Positions 50,405-59,863 of a stretch of 64,000 nucleotides of DNA are shown here, piece by piece. Source of the DNA: Sphingobium lactosutens. Its GTDB lineage: Bacteria; Pseudomonadota; Alphaproteobacteria; Sphingomonadales; Sphingomonadaceae. The stretch spans positions 1 through 64,000 of the forward strand of contig NZ_QJQX01000052.1 of assembly GCF_013393185.1 (NCBI RefSeq), written 5' to 3'. The notes beneath the pieces are model-generated. The model made no database searches and was not told the DNA's origin. It saw only the letters and a list, made by a program, of their open reading frames with translations. The stretch's first letter is position 1. The number at the start of each line of letters is the position of its first letter. A program made the position numbers and the translations under genes.

Positions 50405-50601
50405 CGCCGGCTGGTCTCCTGGCTCACGGGTCGTCGCTTGATGCACGCCTTCCCAGGTTTCCCCAGTGGCTGTTCCGGATTGCTCCAGAACCCGTGCATC
50501 GCGCTCACCGCTTACAGTTGCAGGGACAGCCCTGGATTTGCCGGCTTTCGGGAAAGCCGCCTCACCATGTTCCCATTCAAGCCCCTTGCGGGGCACCGGC
50601 G
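50405..50601 (-). promoter_or_regulatory. Cobalamin riboswitch of btuB
   Basis: Minus-strand aptamer in the btuB leader. A closing stem CGCCGG/CCGGCG is formed by 50596-50601 and 50405-50410. The core reads GTCCCTGCAACTGTAAGCGG, then GAGCGCGATGCACGGG, the B12 box AGCCACTGGGG (plus strand about 50463-50473), GGGAAGGCG and the 3' core GACCCGTGAGCCAGGAGACC. About 200 bases separate it from the btuB start, enough for an expression platform. The rest of 50208-50777 shows no gene. Confidence 0.93.
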
Positions 50602-50777
50602 CGATCATGTGGGAAGCATTGGTTCCCCACCTGATCGCCCTTAGCGCGCATCGCGATTTTCGCAATCGGCTTTCGCTTTTGCGGCAGGAAGCGCGGCTAT
50701 CGACCTAAGGTCCAATTGCGTCATTCGCCCCCTGTGCCACCTTGGAGGCCAGATTTTCAAACCAGCTCGGGAGAAGG

Positions 50778-52301
50778 ATGATGTTGCAACAGGCGCTGGA
50801 GCGGTTCGCGGGAAAAACGCTGATCCGCGAAAAATATGAGAATTTCATCGGGGGCCAGTGGGTCGCACCCGTCCGTGGCGAATATTTCGACAATATCTCG
50901 CCGGTGACGGGCCAGGTCGTGTGCCAGGTGGCACGCGGCACCGCCGAGGATATCGAACTGGCGCTCGACGCCGCCCACAAGGGGAAGGACGCCTGGGGTA
51001 AGGCATCGCCGACCGAGCGGTCCAACATTCTTTTGAAGATAGCCGACCGGATGGAGGCCAATCTGGACCTGATCGCGATGGCCGAGACGATCGACAACGG
51101 CAAGCCGATCCGTGAGACGACCCATGCTGATATCCCGCTCGCCATCGACCATTTCCGCTATTTCGCCGGCTGCGTCCGGGCGCAGGAAGGGTCGATCGCG
51201 GAGATCGACCATGACACCATCGCCTATCATTTCCACGAACCGCTGGGCGTGGTCGGCCAGATCATTCCGTGGAACTTTCCGATCCTGATGGCGGTGTGGA
51301 AGCTGGCGCCTGCGCTGGCCGCCGGCAATTGCGTGGTGCTCAAGCCCGCCGAGCAGACGCCCATGTCGGTGCTGGTGCTGATGGAGATCATCGGCGACCT
51401 GCTGCCCGCCGGCGTGCTGAACGTCGTCAACGGCTTTGGCGTGGAGGCGGGCAAGCCGCTCGCCAGCAACAAGCGGATCAGCAAGATCGCCTTCACCGGC
51501 GAGACGACGACTGGCCGCCTGATCATGCAATATGCGTCGGAAAACCTGATCCCGGTCACGCTGGAACTGGGTGGCAAAAGCCCGAACATCTTCTTCGCGG
51601 ATGTGATGGATGCCGATGACGATTATTTCGACAAGTGCCTGGAAGGCTTTGCGATGTTCGCGCTCAATCAGGGCGAGGTCTGCACCTGTCCCAGCCGCGC
51701 GCTGATTCAGGAGAGCATCTATGAAAAGTTCATCGAGCGCGCCGTTGCGCGGGTGAAGGCGATCAAGCAGGGCAGTCCGCTCGATCCGGGCACGATGATC
51801 GGTGCGCAGGCGTCGAACGACCAGCTGGAAAAGATCCTCTCCTATATCGAGATCGGCCTCAATGAGGGTGCGGAACTGCTGACTGGCGGCGAGCGTGCGA
51901 CCCTCGATGGCGAACTGGCCGACGGCTATTATGTGACCCCGACCGTGCTGAAGGGCCATAACAAGATGCGCATCTTCCAGGAGGAGATTTTCGGTCCGGT
52001 CCTGTCGGTGACGACATTCAAGGATGAGGCCGAGGCGCTGGCGATCGCCAACGACACGCTCTACGGGCTGGGCGCAGGCGTTTGGACCCGTGACGGCAGC
52101 CGCGCTTATCGCATGGGCCGGGGTATCCAGGCCGGTCGCGTGTGGACCAATTGCTACCATGCCTATCCGGCCCATGCGGCCTTTGGCGGCTACAAGCAGT
52201 CGGGCATCGGGCGTGAGACGCACAAGATGATGCTCGATCACTATCAGCAGACCAAGAATCTGCTGGTCAGCTACAGCCCGAAGGCTTTGGGTTTCTTCTG
52301 A
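50778..52301 (+). CDS. exaC: Aldehyde dehydrogenase, acetaldehyde/ExaC type
   Basis: NAD-dependent oxidation of acetaldehyde or similar aldehydes made by the quinoprotein alcohol dehydrogenase. 507 aa from the ATG at 50778, preceded by GGGAGAAGG. Catalytic residues: N166 (PWNFP), E263 (LELGGKSPN) and C302 ([11 protein letters not shown]). The Cys pair around 302-304, the length and the C-terminus ([14 protein letters not shown]) are like ExaC/AldB. The next gene, DUF779, is its usual companion. Start of the plus-strand group ALDH-DUF779-FIST-kinase. Confidence 0.9.
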   Translation: MMLQQALERFAGKTLIREKYENFIGGQWVAPVRGEYFDNISPVTGQVVCQVARGTAEDIELALDAAHKGKDAWGKASPTERSNILLKIADRMEANLDLIAMAETIDNGKPIRETTHADIPLAIDHFRYFAGCVRAQEGSIAEIDHDTIAYHFHEPLGVVGQIIPWNFPILMAVWKLAPALAAGNCVVLKPAEQTPMSVLVLMEIIGDLLPAGVLNVVNGFGVEAGKPLASNKRISKIAFTGETTTGRLIMQYASENLIPVTLELGGKSPNIFFADVMDADDDYFDKCLEGFAMFALNQGEVCTCPSRALIQESIYEKFIERAVARVKAIKQGSPLDPGTMIGAQASNDQLEKILSYIEIGLNEGAELLTGGERATLDGELADGYYVTPTVLKGHNKMRIFQEEIFGPVLSVTTFKDEAEALAIANDTLYGLGAGVWTRDGSRAYRMGRGIQAGRVWTNCYHAYPAHAAFGGYKQSGIGRETHKMMLDHYQQTKNLLVSYSPKALGFF

Positions 52302-52360
52302 GCCGAGGCGGCGGCTCGCAGCGAAGACGCGCTTTCCTCTCCCCTGCGTCTTCGTTGCCG

Positions 52361-52382
52361 GCGGGTGCCCAAGGGCACCCGC
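52361..52382 (+). terminator. Hairpins between aldehyde dehydrogenase and DUF779 genes
   Basis: GCGGGTGCC/GGCACCCGC (52361-52369 and 52374-52382) form a tight 9-base-pair stem. A second stem CGAAGACGC/GCGTCTTCG (52322-52330 and 52346-52354) precedes it. No U-run follows. They may reduce expression of the downstream genes relative to the dehydrogenase. Confidence 0.45.
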
Positions 52383-52410
52383 CCACCGCCTGTTTCGGGA
52401 ATGGATCGCC

Positions 52411-52803
52411 ATGCAAGATATCCCGCCCCGCATACTTTCCACCCCGGCCGCCGATGACCTAATCGCGCGGCTGACGGAGCGTCATGGGCCGCTGATGTTC
52501 CACCAGTCGGGCGGCTGTTGCGATGGGTCCGCGCCGATGTGCTTCCCGCGCGGCGAGTTCAAGGTCGGCGGGCAGGATGCGCTGCTGGGCCATGTTATGG
52601 GGGATGTCCCGGTCTGGATCGGCGCGGCGCAGTTCGATTATTGGCGGCATACGCAGGTGACAATCGATGTCGTGCCGGGGCGCGGTGCGGGCATGTCGCT
52701 GGAAAGCCCGGAAGGCGTGCGTTTCATCGTCCGTTCGCGCGTCTTCACCGACGAGGAGGATGCGGCGCTGCGGGCGGGCGGCAATCCTCCGAGAGGCGGC
52801 TGA
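52411..52803 (+). CDS. DUF779 protein
   Basis: A 130 aa protein of the DUF779 family, found next to acetaldehyde dehydrogenase genes in many bacteria. It contains the conserved HQSGGCCDGSAPMC stretch (31-44), rich in Cys, and WIGAAQFDYWRHTQ. It may bind a metal, but no activity is known. It stands 109 bases after the dehydrogenase gene with two hairpins between, and 79 bases before the FIST gene. Confidence 0.87.
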   Translation: MQDIPPRILSTPAADDLIARLTERHGPLMFHQSGGCCDGSAPMCFPRGEFKVGGQDALLGHVMGDVPVWIGAAQFDYWRHTQVTIDVVPGRGAGMSLESPEGVRFIVRSRVFTDEEDAALRAGGNPPRGG

Positions 52804-52882
52804 ATAGTCGGAAATCGCTTGATGACAAGCCTGCACAAGACAGGGCATAAGTTAGGAAAATAACGACAAATGGGGAGATGGG

Positions 52883-54025
52883 ATGACCTTGCTGGCTTCG
52901 GCGATCGCCTTCGGATCCAGCCATGCCACGGACCCGGCGCAGGCGATGGATGACATTGCCGCCCATTTCGGGGACGAGCCGCTGGCGGGCATGATGCTGT
53001 TCTGTTCGCACCGTTTCGACCGGACGGCGCTGGCGCGCGCGATCAACCGGCGCAGCGAGGGGATCGTCACGATCGGCTGCACCAGTTCGGGCGAGCTGAC
53101 CGAGCAGGGCTATGACCAGGACAGTATCAGCGTCATCGGCTTTCCCGCGTCGGGCTTTCACCTGACGTCGCATTGCTTCGACGATATCGAGAATTTCGAT
53201 CCGGTGACGGCGCGCGAGGCGATCCGCTCGCTCGCGGCGGTGGCCGATCGCGACAGCCGCCATCTGGGCGACAAGGTCAACCATGTGGCGCTCTTCCTGG
53301 TCGATGGCCTCTCGCACCGCGAGGAATTGCTGACCATGACGATCCAGGATGCGCTGGGCGACATAGCGCTGATCGGTGGATCGTCGGGTGACGGCATGGT
53401 GTTTCGGGAAACGGCGATCTTCGAGGGCGGCCGCTTCCACGCCCGCGCCGCCGTGGTGGCGATCCTGTCCACGCCGCGGCCGATGCATGTCTTCAAGGCC
53501 CAGCATTATCGGCCGAGTGCGGAAAAGATGGTAGTCACCGGCGCCGATCCGCAGGACCGGGTCGTGACGGAGATCGATGCCGAACCGGCGGCGGGCGAAT
53601 ATCTGCGGCTGGCGGGGCATGCCGGCGAGGCGCTGGGCGTCGAGTTTTTCGCCGCGCATCCGCCGATGGTGCGCGCGGGCGGCGAATATCATGTCCGATC
53701 GATCCAGAGCGCCAATGCCGACGGCAGCCTGACCTTCTACTGCGCGATCGACGAGGGCATCGTGCTGGCGGTGGGCGAGCCGATCGACCGGATCGCTGGG
53801 ATGCAGGCCCTGTTCGAGGATATCGGCCAGCATATCGGCCAGATCGACCGGGTCATCGCCTTCGATTGCGTGCTCAACCGGATCGACGCCGAACAGCGGC
53901 AGATCAGCCGGGCGGTGTCGGAGCTTTATGCCCGCAACCGGGTGATCGGTTTCAACACCTATGGCGAGCAATATCATGCGCTGCACGTCAACCAGACCTT
54001 CAGCGGGCTGGCGATCGGACGATGA
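52883..54025 (+). CDS. FIST-domain sensor protein (NosP-like)
   Basis: A 380 aa cytosolic protein with FIST-N (about 25-215, IVTIGCTSSGELTEQGYDQDSIS and LIGGSSGDGMVF) and FIST-C domains (about 220-365, ending NRVIGFNTYGEQYHALHVNQT). FIST proteins are sensory; the NosP subgroup binds haem and nitric oxide and controls a neighbouring hybrid kinase. Here the kinase start overlaps its stop by four bases (ATGA), the same partnership. Which ligand it binds cannot be read from the sequence. It may link alcohol oxidation to respiratory state. Confidence 0.85.
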   Translation: MTLLASAIAFGSSHATDPAQAMDDIAAHFGDEPLAGMMLFCSHRFDRTALARAINRRSEGIVTIGCTSSGELTEQGYDQDSISVIGFPASGFHLTSHCFDDIENFDPVTAREAIRSLAAVADRDSRHLGDKVNHVALFLVDGLSHREELLTMTIQDALGDIALIGGSSGDGMVFRETAIFEGGRFHARAAVVAILSTPRPMHVFKAQHYRPSAEKMVVTGADPQDRVVTEIDAEPAAGEYLRLAGHAGEALGVEFFAAHPPMVRAGGEYHVRSIQSANADGSLTFYCAIDEGIVLAVGEPIDRIAGMQALFEDIGQHIGQIDRVIAFDCVLNRIDAEQRQISRAVSELYARNRVIGFNTYGEQYHALHVNQTFSGLAIGR

Positions 54026-56277
54026 GCGACGGGGGCGTCGCCTTGCCCGACAGGATTGATCCGGAGGTTGAAAGCCTGCGGAACGAGATACGCAAGCTCA
54101 GGAAGATCAACGCCGCGCTGATGGATCGGGTCGAGCGCTCCAGCGACCTGGCCGGCAATGCCTTTTCCATGTTCGAGACGGCGATCTCGCTGGAAACCAT
54201 GGTCCGTGAGCGGACTATGCAGCTGGAGGATGCGCTGGGTCGACTGGCGAAGGCCAACGCCGAAATCGCCGAAGCGCATCGCAGCGCCGATGCCGCGCGG
54301 ATGCGGCTGCGCGATGCGATCGATTCCATCAATGAGGGCTTCGTGCTGTTCGACGCCGAGGATCGGCTGGTCCTGTTCAACGAAGCCTATCTAGGCTTCT
54401 GGCCCGAGATCGCCGATCAGATACGCGAGGGCATGGTCTTCGACGAGATCGTGAAGCTCGCCGCCGTCCATCAACGGCCGAGGAGCGCGCTGGTCGGGCC
54501 GGATCGATGGGTGTCGGACCGGCTGGCGAGGCACAGCGTCGCCGATGGCGGGCATGTCCAGGCGCTTGCCGACGGCCGCTGGGTGCAGATCAACGAACTG
54601 CGCACGAGCGAGGGCGGGATCGTCGGCATCTATACCGACATCACCGAAGCCAAGGCAGAGGATGCGCGGGATCGGGCGCGCGAACTGGCGGAGCGCAATA
54701 TCGTCCTCCAGTCGACGCTCGACAATCTTTCCGAAGGCGTCTGCCTGTTCGACGGCGAAGGGCGGATCGCCGCCTGGAATGAGGCGCTCCAGCGGCTGCT
54801 GACGCTGCCGGAGGACTGGAGCACCGAACTGGGCAGTCATGCCGCCTTTCTGGCCTGGTGCCGGGGGCAATTGGCGATGGAGGATGGCGGCTGCCTCGAC
54901 TGGCGCGGGAACGGCGTGTCGGGCGACCGGATGCAGCGGCTGGTGCGCTGTGGCGATCGCAGTTTCGAGGTGCGCAGCAAGGCGATGGAGGGTGGCGGGC
55001 AGGTGATCGGCTTCACCGACGTGACCGATATGCTGCGCGCCCAGACCAGCCTGCAGGAAACTGCCGAGACGCTGGAGCGCCGCGTCACTGAACGCACCGG
55101 CGAACTGGTCGCGGTCAATCGCCAGTTGGCCGAGGAAGTGGCCGAACGGCGCGAGATCGAGGCGCAGCTGATGGACGCCAAGACGGTCGCGGAGAAGGCG
55201 AACCTGTCCAAGACGAGCTTTCTTGCCGCCGCCAGCCACGACCTGCTCCAGCCGCTCAACGCCGCGCGGCTGTTCGTGGCGGCGCTGGGCGACCGGCGGC
55301 TCGCCCTGCCGACCCGCGCGCTTGTCAGCCAGACATCGACCGCGCTGGATTCGGTCGAGGATCTGCTGGAGGCATTGCTGGAGATCAGTCGTCTCGATGC
55401 GGGCGCCATCCAGCCGGAGATTGCCGACTTCCGGCTGGACCGGTTGCTGGAGACGTTGCGCGTCGAGTTCGCGCCGATGGCCCGATCGTCGGGGTTGGTG
55501 CTGGAAATCGAGGCCGAACCTGTGTGGGTACGCTCGGACGTCCGGCTGCTGCGCCGCATCCTCCAGAATTTCCTGTCGAACGCCATCCGCTATACCCAGC
55601 GGGGATCGGTGCGGCTGCTGTGCGCGACACGGTCCGACGGTGTCCGGGTCAGTGTGGCCGATACCGGGCCGGGCATCGCGCCGGACAAGCAGGGGCTGAT
55701 CTTCGAGGAGTTTCGTCGCTTCGATACGCGGCAGGGGGGCAAGGGGCTGGGCCTCGCCATTGTCCGGCGGGCGGGCAATATGCTGGGCCATGCGATCAGC
55801 CTGGAATCCGAGCCGGGACAGGGATCGACCTTCTCCATCGACCTGCCGGTCGGCACGCCTGCGGTCGAAACGGCTGAACGCGCCGACGGCATGGCGCGCG
55901 ACCGGAGCATGCGCGGGCTTTCCATCCTGATCGTCGACAATGAGCGGAGCATCCAGACCGGCATGCGCACCTTGCTGGAGGGGTGGGGCTGCACCGTGGC
56001 GACGGCGGGCGGCTATGACGAGGCGGCGGCGATCTTTCCCGCGGGCGAACGGCCCGATGTGGTGCTGGTCGACTATCATCTGAACGATGGCGAGACGGGG
56101 GACGTTGCGATCAGCCGGCTCAACACGCATTTCGGCGCGCAGGTGCCGGCGATCATGATTTCGGCGGATCGGGGTGAGGCGCTGAAGGCGCTGCTCGATG
56201 CGCGGGCCATCGCGCTGCTCAACAAGCCGGTCAAGCCGGCGCAGCTCCGTTCCTTGCTGCGGACGATGATGACGTGA
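54022..56277 (+). CDS. Hybrid sensor histidine kinase, PAS-PAS-HK-receiver (NahK/ErcS'-like)
   Basis: Cytosolic kinase of 751 aa. An N-terminal coiled coil (about 10-100) is followed by two PAS domains (about 100-215 and 230-345, each with a DSINEGFVLFD/DNLSEGVCLFD start), a second coiled coil, the H-box SFLAAASHDLLQPLNAARLF, an N-box LQNFLSNAIRYT, G-boxes DTGPGIAPDK and GLGLAIVRRAG, and a C-terminal receiver with the phosphoacceptor in VVLVDYHLND. There is no membrane helix, so its signal comes from inside, probably from the FIST protein. The LuxR regulator opposite may be its output. Confidence 0.9.
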   Translation: MSDGGVALPDRIDPEVESLRNEIRKLRKINAALMDRVERSSDLAGNAFSMFETAISLETMVRERTMQLEDALGRLAKANAEIAEAHRSADAARMRLRDAIDSINEGFVLFDAEDRLVLFNEAYLGFWPEIADQIREGMVFDEIVKLAAVHQRPRSALVGPDRWVSDRLARHSVADGGHVQALADGRWVQINELRTSEGGIVGIYTDITEAKAEDARDRARELAERNIVLQSTLDNLSEGVCLFDGEGRIAAWNEALQRLLTLPEDWSTELGSHAAFLAWCRGQLAMEDGGCLDWRGNGVSGDRMQRLVRCGDRSFEVRSKAMEGGGQVIGFTDVTDMLRAQTSLQETAETLERRVTERTGELVAVNRQLAEEVAERREIEAQLMDAKTVAEKANLSKTSFLAAASHDLLQPLNAARLFVAALGDRRLALPTRALVSQTSTALDSVEDLLEALLEISRLDAGAIQPEIADFRLDRLLETLRVEFAPMARSSGLVLEIEAEPVWVRSDVRLLRRILQNFLSNAIRYTQRGSVRLLCATRSDGVRVSVADTGPGIAPDKQGLIFEEFRRFDTRQGGKGLGLAIVRRAGNMLGHAISLESEPGQGSTFSIDLPVGTPAVETAERADGMARDRSMRGLSILIVDNERSIQTGMRTLLEGWGCTVATAGGYDEAAAIFPAGERPDVVLVDYHLNDGETGDVAISRLNTHFGAQVPAIMISADRGEALKALLDARAIALLNKPVKPAQLRSLLRTMMT

Positions 56278-56299
56278 AAAAGGGAGGCGATTGCCTCCC
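56276..56299 (-). terminator. Intrinsic terminator of the LuxR regulator gene
   Basis: On the minus strand GGGAGGC/GCCTCCC (56299-56293 and 56288-56282) with a four-base loop is followed by TTTTTC (56281-56276). It lies 27 bases after the regulator stop and two bases into the opposing kinase's stop region. Confidence 0.8.
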
Positions 56300-56325
56300 C
56301 TCAAGTCAACCGGCAGTGCAGCCTG

Positions 56326-56973
56326 TCAGTTCGGATCGTCGGCCCGGAAATGCACCATGTTCGCCTTGATGACGGCCTGGGTGCGGCTGAACACGCCCAG
56401 TTTTTGCAGGATCGCGGAAACATGCGCCTTGATGGTGGTCATCGAGACGTTGAGGTCATGGGCGATCTGCTTGTTGAGCCGGCCGCGCACCAGATGGGCG
56501 AGCACCGTGCGCTGCTGCGGCGTCAGCGTGTCGATGCGGCGGATGATCTCATCCTCTTCGGGCGAAGGCGCCTGCGCGTCGCCCATGGTTTCGGGCAGGT
56601 AGATCTCGCCCGCGACGATGCGGTGCAGCGCATCGACGATGCCGCTGCGCTTCAGCGACTTGGGGATGAAGCCGGCCGCGCCCGCCGCCAGCGCCTCCTG
56701 CACGATGGCCCGGTCGAACGCGCCCGACACCATGACGACCGGCAGGATCGGGAAACGGGTGCGCAGCAGCTTCAGCCCATCCAGCCGCCGCACGTCGGGA
56801 ATGTTGAGGTCGAGCAAGATCAGGTCGAAACTGTCCTGCTTTTCCAGCAGGGCGACCGCCTCTTCCAGGCTGGCGGCTTCCAATATCTCGATATTGTCGA
56901 AGCTGATCGCGATCACGCTGCGCAGGCCGTCGCGGACCAGCGGATGATCGTCGATGATCAGCACCCGCTCCAT
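56326..56973 (-). CDS. LuxR-family response regulator (ErbR/AgmR-like)
   Basis: A 215 aa response regulator. The receiver begins MERVLIIDDHPLVRDGLRSVI, with the acceptor Asp in LILLDLNIPDVRRLDG; the LuxR domain has LTPQQRTVLAHLVRGRLNKQIAHDLNVSMTTIKAHV. Together with the adjacent quinoprotein, FIST protein and hybrid kinase it matches the ErbR (AgmR) regulator of ethanol oxidation in pseudomonads. The start at 56973 has a G-rich site upstream; in-frame ATGs at 56991 and 57003 are alternatives. Longer frames run over the neighbouring gene's tail and are unlikely. Confidence 0.85.
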   Translation of the reverse strand: MERVLIIDDHPLVRDGLRSVIAISFDNIEILEAASLEEAVALLEKQDSFDLILLDLNIPDVRRLDGLKLLRTRFPILPVVMVSGAFDRAIVQEALAAGAAGFIPKSLKRSGIVDALHRIVAGEIYLPETMGDAQAPSPEEDEIIRRIDTLTPQQRTVLAHLVRGRLNKQIAHDLNVSMTTIKAHVSAILQKLGVFSRTQAVIKANMVHFRADDPN

Positions 56974-57134
56974 GATCGCGTCGCCCCCCATATAGTGATT
57001 CATCGTCCGCCCCTGCCCAGAATGATCGGCCAAGTCATGGGGCATGACAAGTCGCATCGCCTCCGGCGGAAGGCCCGAGCCGAAAGAATGCACGTGATTG
57101 CCGCGTCCCATGACGATCATGACCGTTAGCCCTC

Positions 57135-58889
57135 TTATTTTGCGAGCTTGAACACCCAGAGCGCGCCGCCCTGGTTGATGTCCTTGAAGGATTTGGCGAC
57201 TTCGCCGCCCCAGAGCGGCACTGCGCCGCCCCAGCCCGACATCACCGCCACATATTGTTCGCCATCCTGTTCCCAGGTGACGGGCGATCCGACCACGCCG
57301 GACCCGGTCTGGAACTTCCACAGTTCCTGCCCGGTTTTGGCGTCGAAGGCCTTGAGATAGCCCTCCGGCGTGCCGGTGAAGACGAGGTTGCCGCCGGTGG
57401 TCAGCACGCCGCCCCAGAGCGGCGCCTTGTTCTTATATTCCCACATGATCTTGCCGGTCCTGGGGTCCATCGCGCGGAGCACGCCGATATGATCGTCCGC
57501 GATCGGCTTGATGGTGAAGCCCGCGCCCAGATAGGCGGCGCCCTTCTTGTAGGCGATGCCTTCGTTCCAGATGTCCATGCCCCAGTCGTTGGACGGGATG
57601 TAGAACAGGCCGGTGTCATGGCTGTAGGCCATGGGCATCCAGTTCTTGCCGCCAAGGAAGGAGGGGGAGGCGAAGACGGGCTTGCCCTTTTCCGTTCCGG
57701 GGGCGGGCGGACGGCCTGCCTCGATATAGTTGGGGCGGCCGGTCTTGGGGTTGATGCCGTCGGCCCAGGTGGTCTGCATCACGAATTTGGATGCGCTGAT
57801 AAATTTCCCGTTGGTGCGGTCGAGTATGTAGAAATAGCCGTTGCGATCAGCCTTCGCGCCGAGCTTCATCGGCTTGCCCTTGATCGTCGCGTCGAAGGGA
57901 ATGAACTCGTTCACGCCGTCGAAATCCCAGCCGTCATGCGGCGTGGTCTGATAATGCCATTTGATGAGGCCGGTGTCGGGATCGATCGCCAGCGTCGAAC
58001 TGGTGTAGAGATTGTCGCCGGGGCGCAGATGGCTGTTCCAGGGAGCCGGGTTTCCGGTGCCGAAGAAGAGCAGGTTGGTTTCCGGGTCGTAGGTGCCGCC
58101 GAGCCAGGTCGCGCCGCCGCCGGTCTTCCACAGGTCGCCTTGCCAGCTGGCGTTGGTCTTGCCGGTGATGCCGTTATCCTTGCCCCGCAGCGTTCCCATA
58201 TGGCCTTCGATCACCGGGCGATGCCAGATGAGTTCGCCGGTATTGACGTCTCTTGCTTCAACGGCCCCCACGACGCCGAATTCGCCGCCGCTGTTGCCGG
58301 TGATGACCATGCCCTTGACGATAATCGGCGCTGCGGTGGCGCTATAGCCTTCCTTGTAATCGGCGATCTGCTTGTTCCAGACGACCTTGCCGGTGTTGCG
58401 GTTGAGGGCCACGATACGGGCGTCGAGCGTCGCGAAGATGATCTTGTCGCCATAGATGGCCGCGCCGCGATTGACGACGTCGCAGCAGGGCATGATCGCT
58501 TCGGGCAGGCGCGCGTCATATTGCCATTTTTCCTCGCCCGTGCGGGCGTCGAAGGCGAAGACGCGCGAATAGCTGCCGGTGACGTAGATGGTGCCGTCAT
58601 AGACGATCGGCTGGGCTTCCTGTCCGCGCTGTTTCTCGCCGCCTAGCGAGGAGGCGAAGGCCGGCACCAGCTTCGCCACGTTGGACGTGTCGATCTGCTT
58701 GAGCGTACTGAAGCGCTGCGCCTGCGGGCCCATGCCATAGGTCAGCACGTCGCCGGTCGAGGCCGCGTCGTTCATCAGGTCTGCGTCATTTGGTCCGGCA
58801 GTACCGCCCTGGGCCAAAAGTGGCGCCCCCGCCACGACGAGCGCAAGCGCGGCGGCACTGCCGAGCGAGCGCAGGATACGTCCCTTCAT
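57135..58889 (-). CDS. PQQ-dependent alcohol dehydrogenase with lanthanide-type signature
   Basis: Periplasmic quinoprotein of the methanol/ethanol dehydrogenase family, 584 aa, passing electrons to cytochrome c. Signal peptide 1-27 (ending PLLAQ). The vicinal Cys pair is C135-C136 (MPCCDVV), the metal ligands are E203 (GGEFG), N280 (GTGNPAPWN) and catalytic D322, and D324 follows in [12 protein letters not shown]. An Asp two residues after the catalytic Asp marks lanthanide-dependent enzymes (XoxF, PedH); calcium enzymes have Ala or Ser there. Beta-propeller Trp-docking repeats (for example [16 protein letters not shown]) are present. Of three consecutive ATGs, the one at 58889 has the best spacing to GGGAGG. 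Last of the cytochrome-binding protein-dehydrogenase operon. Confidence 0.92.
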   Translation of the reverse strand: MKGRILRSLGSAAALALVVAGAPLLAQGGTAGPNDADLMNDAASTGDVLTYGMGPQAQRFSTLKQIDTSNVAKLVPAFASSLGGEKQRGQEAQPIVYDGTIYVTGSYSRVFAFDARTGEEKWQYDARLPEAIMPCCDVVNRGAAIYGDKIIFATLDARIVALNRNTGKVVWNKQIADYKEGYSATAAPIIVKGMVITGNSGGEFGVVGAVEARDVNTGELIWHRPVIEGHMGTLRGKDNGITGKTNASWQGDLWKTGGGATWLGGTYDPETNLLFFGTGNPAPWNSHLRPGDNLYTSSTLAIDPDTGLIKWHYQTTPHDGWDFDGVNEFIPFDATIKGKPMKLGAKADRNGYFYILDRTNGKFISASKFVMQTTWADGINPKTGRPNYIEAGRPPAPGTEKGKPVFASPSFLGGKNWMPMAYSHDTGLFYIPSNDWGMDIWNEGIAYKKGAAYLGAGFTIKPIADDHIGVLRAMDPRTGKIMWEYKNKAPLWGGVLTTGGNLVFTGTPEGYLKAFDAKTGQELWKFQTGSGVVGSPVTWEQDGEQYVAVMSGWGGAVPLWGGEVAKSFKDINQGGALWVFKLAK

Positions 58890-58986
58890 CATCATCCTCC
58901 CTTGTTCGGGAATGGCCTGCATTCCCTTGCGAAAATCAGCCTATGCTCGTTGGCGCAGGCAGCAATTGGACCTTGGGTCGGGCGGT

Positions 58987-59859
58987 TCAGCCTGCGGCGA
59001 CGGGCGCCATGTAGGTGACGCCATGCGCGGCGAAGAGCGCCTGCATCTCGCCCGACGAGACCATCCCGCTCATGATTTCCTCGATCGCGTCGCCCAGCGT
59101 GCGGCTGTTTTCCTTGACGGCAAGGCCGATGTCCCAGCCGGCGGAGGTGAAGGCGGGAAGGGGCATTTTACGGCGCGCGACGCCGCCGGCACCGCGTTCG
59201 TGCAGCACCGCCTCGATCTGGGCACGGCTGGCGAGGACGCCGTCGGCCTTGCCGTCGATCATCGCGTTCACGGCTTCCGCGCCGCTCATATAATGGGTGA
59301 CGTCTTTCGACAGTGCGCCACCGAACGCGCCGATCAGGTAGAAGTCGGGAATGCTGTCCAGTTCGGCGGCGAGCCTTTTGCCCTTCCACTGGACCGGCGG
59401 GGCGTCGCAGTCGATATCGTCATGCCGCCCCGCGAACTGGAATGTCTCGCGATAATAGGGCGCGATGATCGCAACCTGGTCGTTGCGAGCGGCAAAGGTC
59501 CGGTCGAAGGGAATGTGCAGCATGATGTCGGCGGGCATGAAGCCCAGCAGGCCGCCCTTCCACACCGCGTTGCGCAGATCGTCGTCAACGCTTTCGTCGG
59601 CCGTGATCTGCGCCACGTCGGCGCGCAGGTTGAGCTTGCTTGCCAGCGCCTTTGCCAGGTCGACGTCGATGCCGACCAGCTTGCCGTCCTTCTCCCAGGA
59701 CCAGGGGCGGTTGTCCCTGTAGACTGCGACCCGAAGGGTTCCCAATTCCCTGACCCTGGCGAGCGGCGCGGCGCCTGCAGGATTTGGAGCGAGGGCAGGA
59801 AAGGCGCCCGCCACCGCCATGGCGCCCGCACCCTGCAACAAAGCGCGCCGGCTCAACAT
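58987..59859 (-). CDS. Periplasmic binding protein, XoxJ/MxaJ-like, Tat-exported
   Basis: A 290 aa solute-binding-protein-3 fold. The start MLSRRALLQGAGAMAVAG is a twin-arginine signal (to about residue 30). LRVAVYRDNRPWSW, GIDVDLAKALASKLNLRADV and a later AVNAMIDGKADGVLASRAQ are typical of the family. In quinoprotein clusters, such proteins (XoxJ, MxaJ) are thought to help mature or activate the dehydrogenase instead of feeding an ABC transporter; no permease is nearby. It lies 4 bases after the cytochrome c gene and about 97 bases before the dehydrogenase start. Confidence 0.83.
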   Translation of the reverse strand: MLSRRALLQGAGAMAVAGAFPALAPNPAGAAPLARVRELGTLRVAVYRDNRPWSWEKDGKLVGIDVDLAKALASKLNLRADVAQITADESVDDDLRNAVWKGGLLGFMPADIMLHIPFDRTFAARNDQVAIIAPYYRETFQFAGRHDDIDCDAPPVQWKGKRLAAELDSIPDFYLIGAFGGALSKDVTHYMSGAEAVNAMIDGKADGVLASRAQIEAVLHERGAGGVARRKMPLPAFTSAGWDIGLAVKENSRTLGDAIEEIMSGMVSSGEMQALFAAHGVTYMAPVAAG

Positions 59860-59863
59860 CGCC

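Noticed and set aside
54391..56304. Minus-strand open frame of about 637 codons opposite the hybrid kinase
   Set aside because: The sense strand carries the complete PAS, kinase and receiver motifs; the antisense frame has none and runs through the regulator's terminator.
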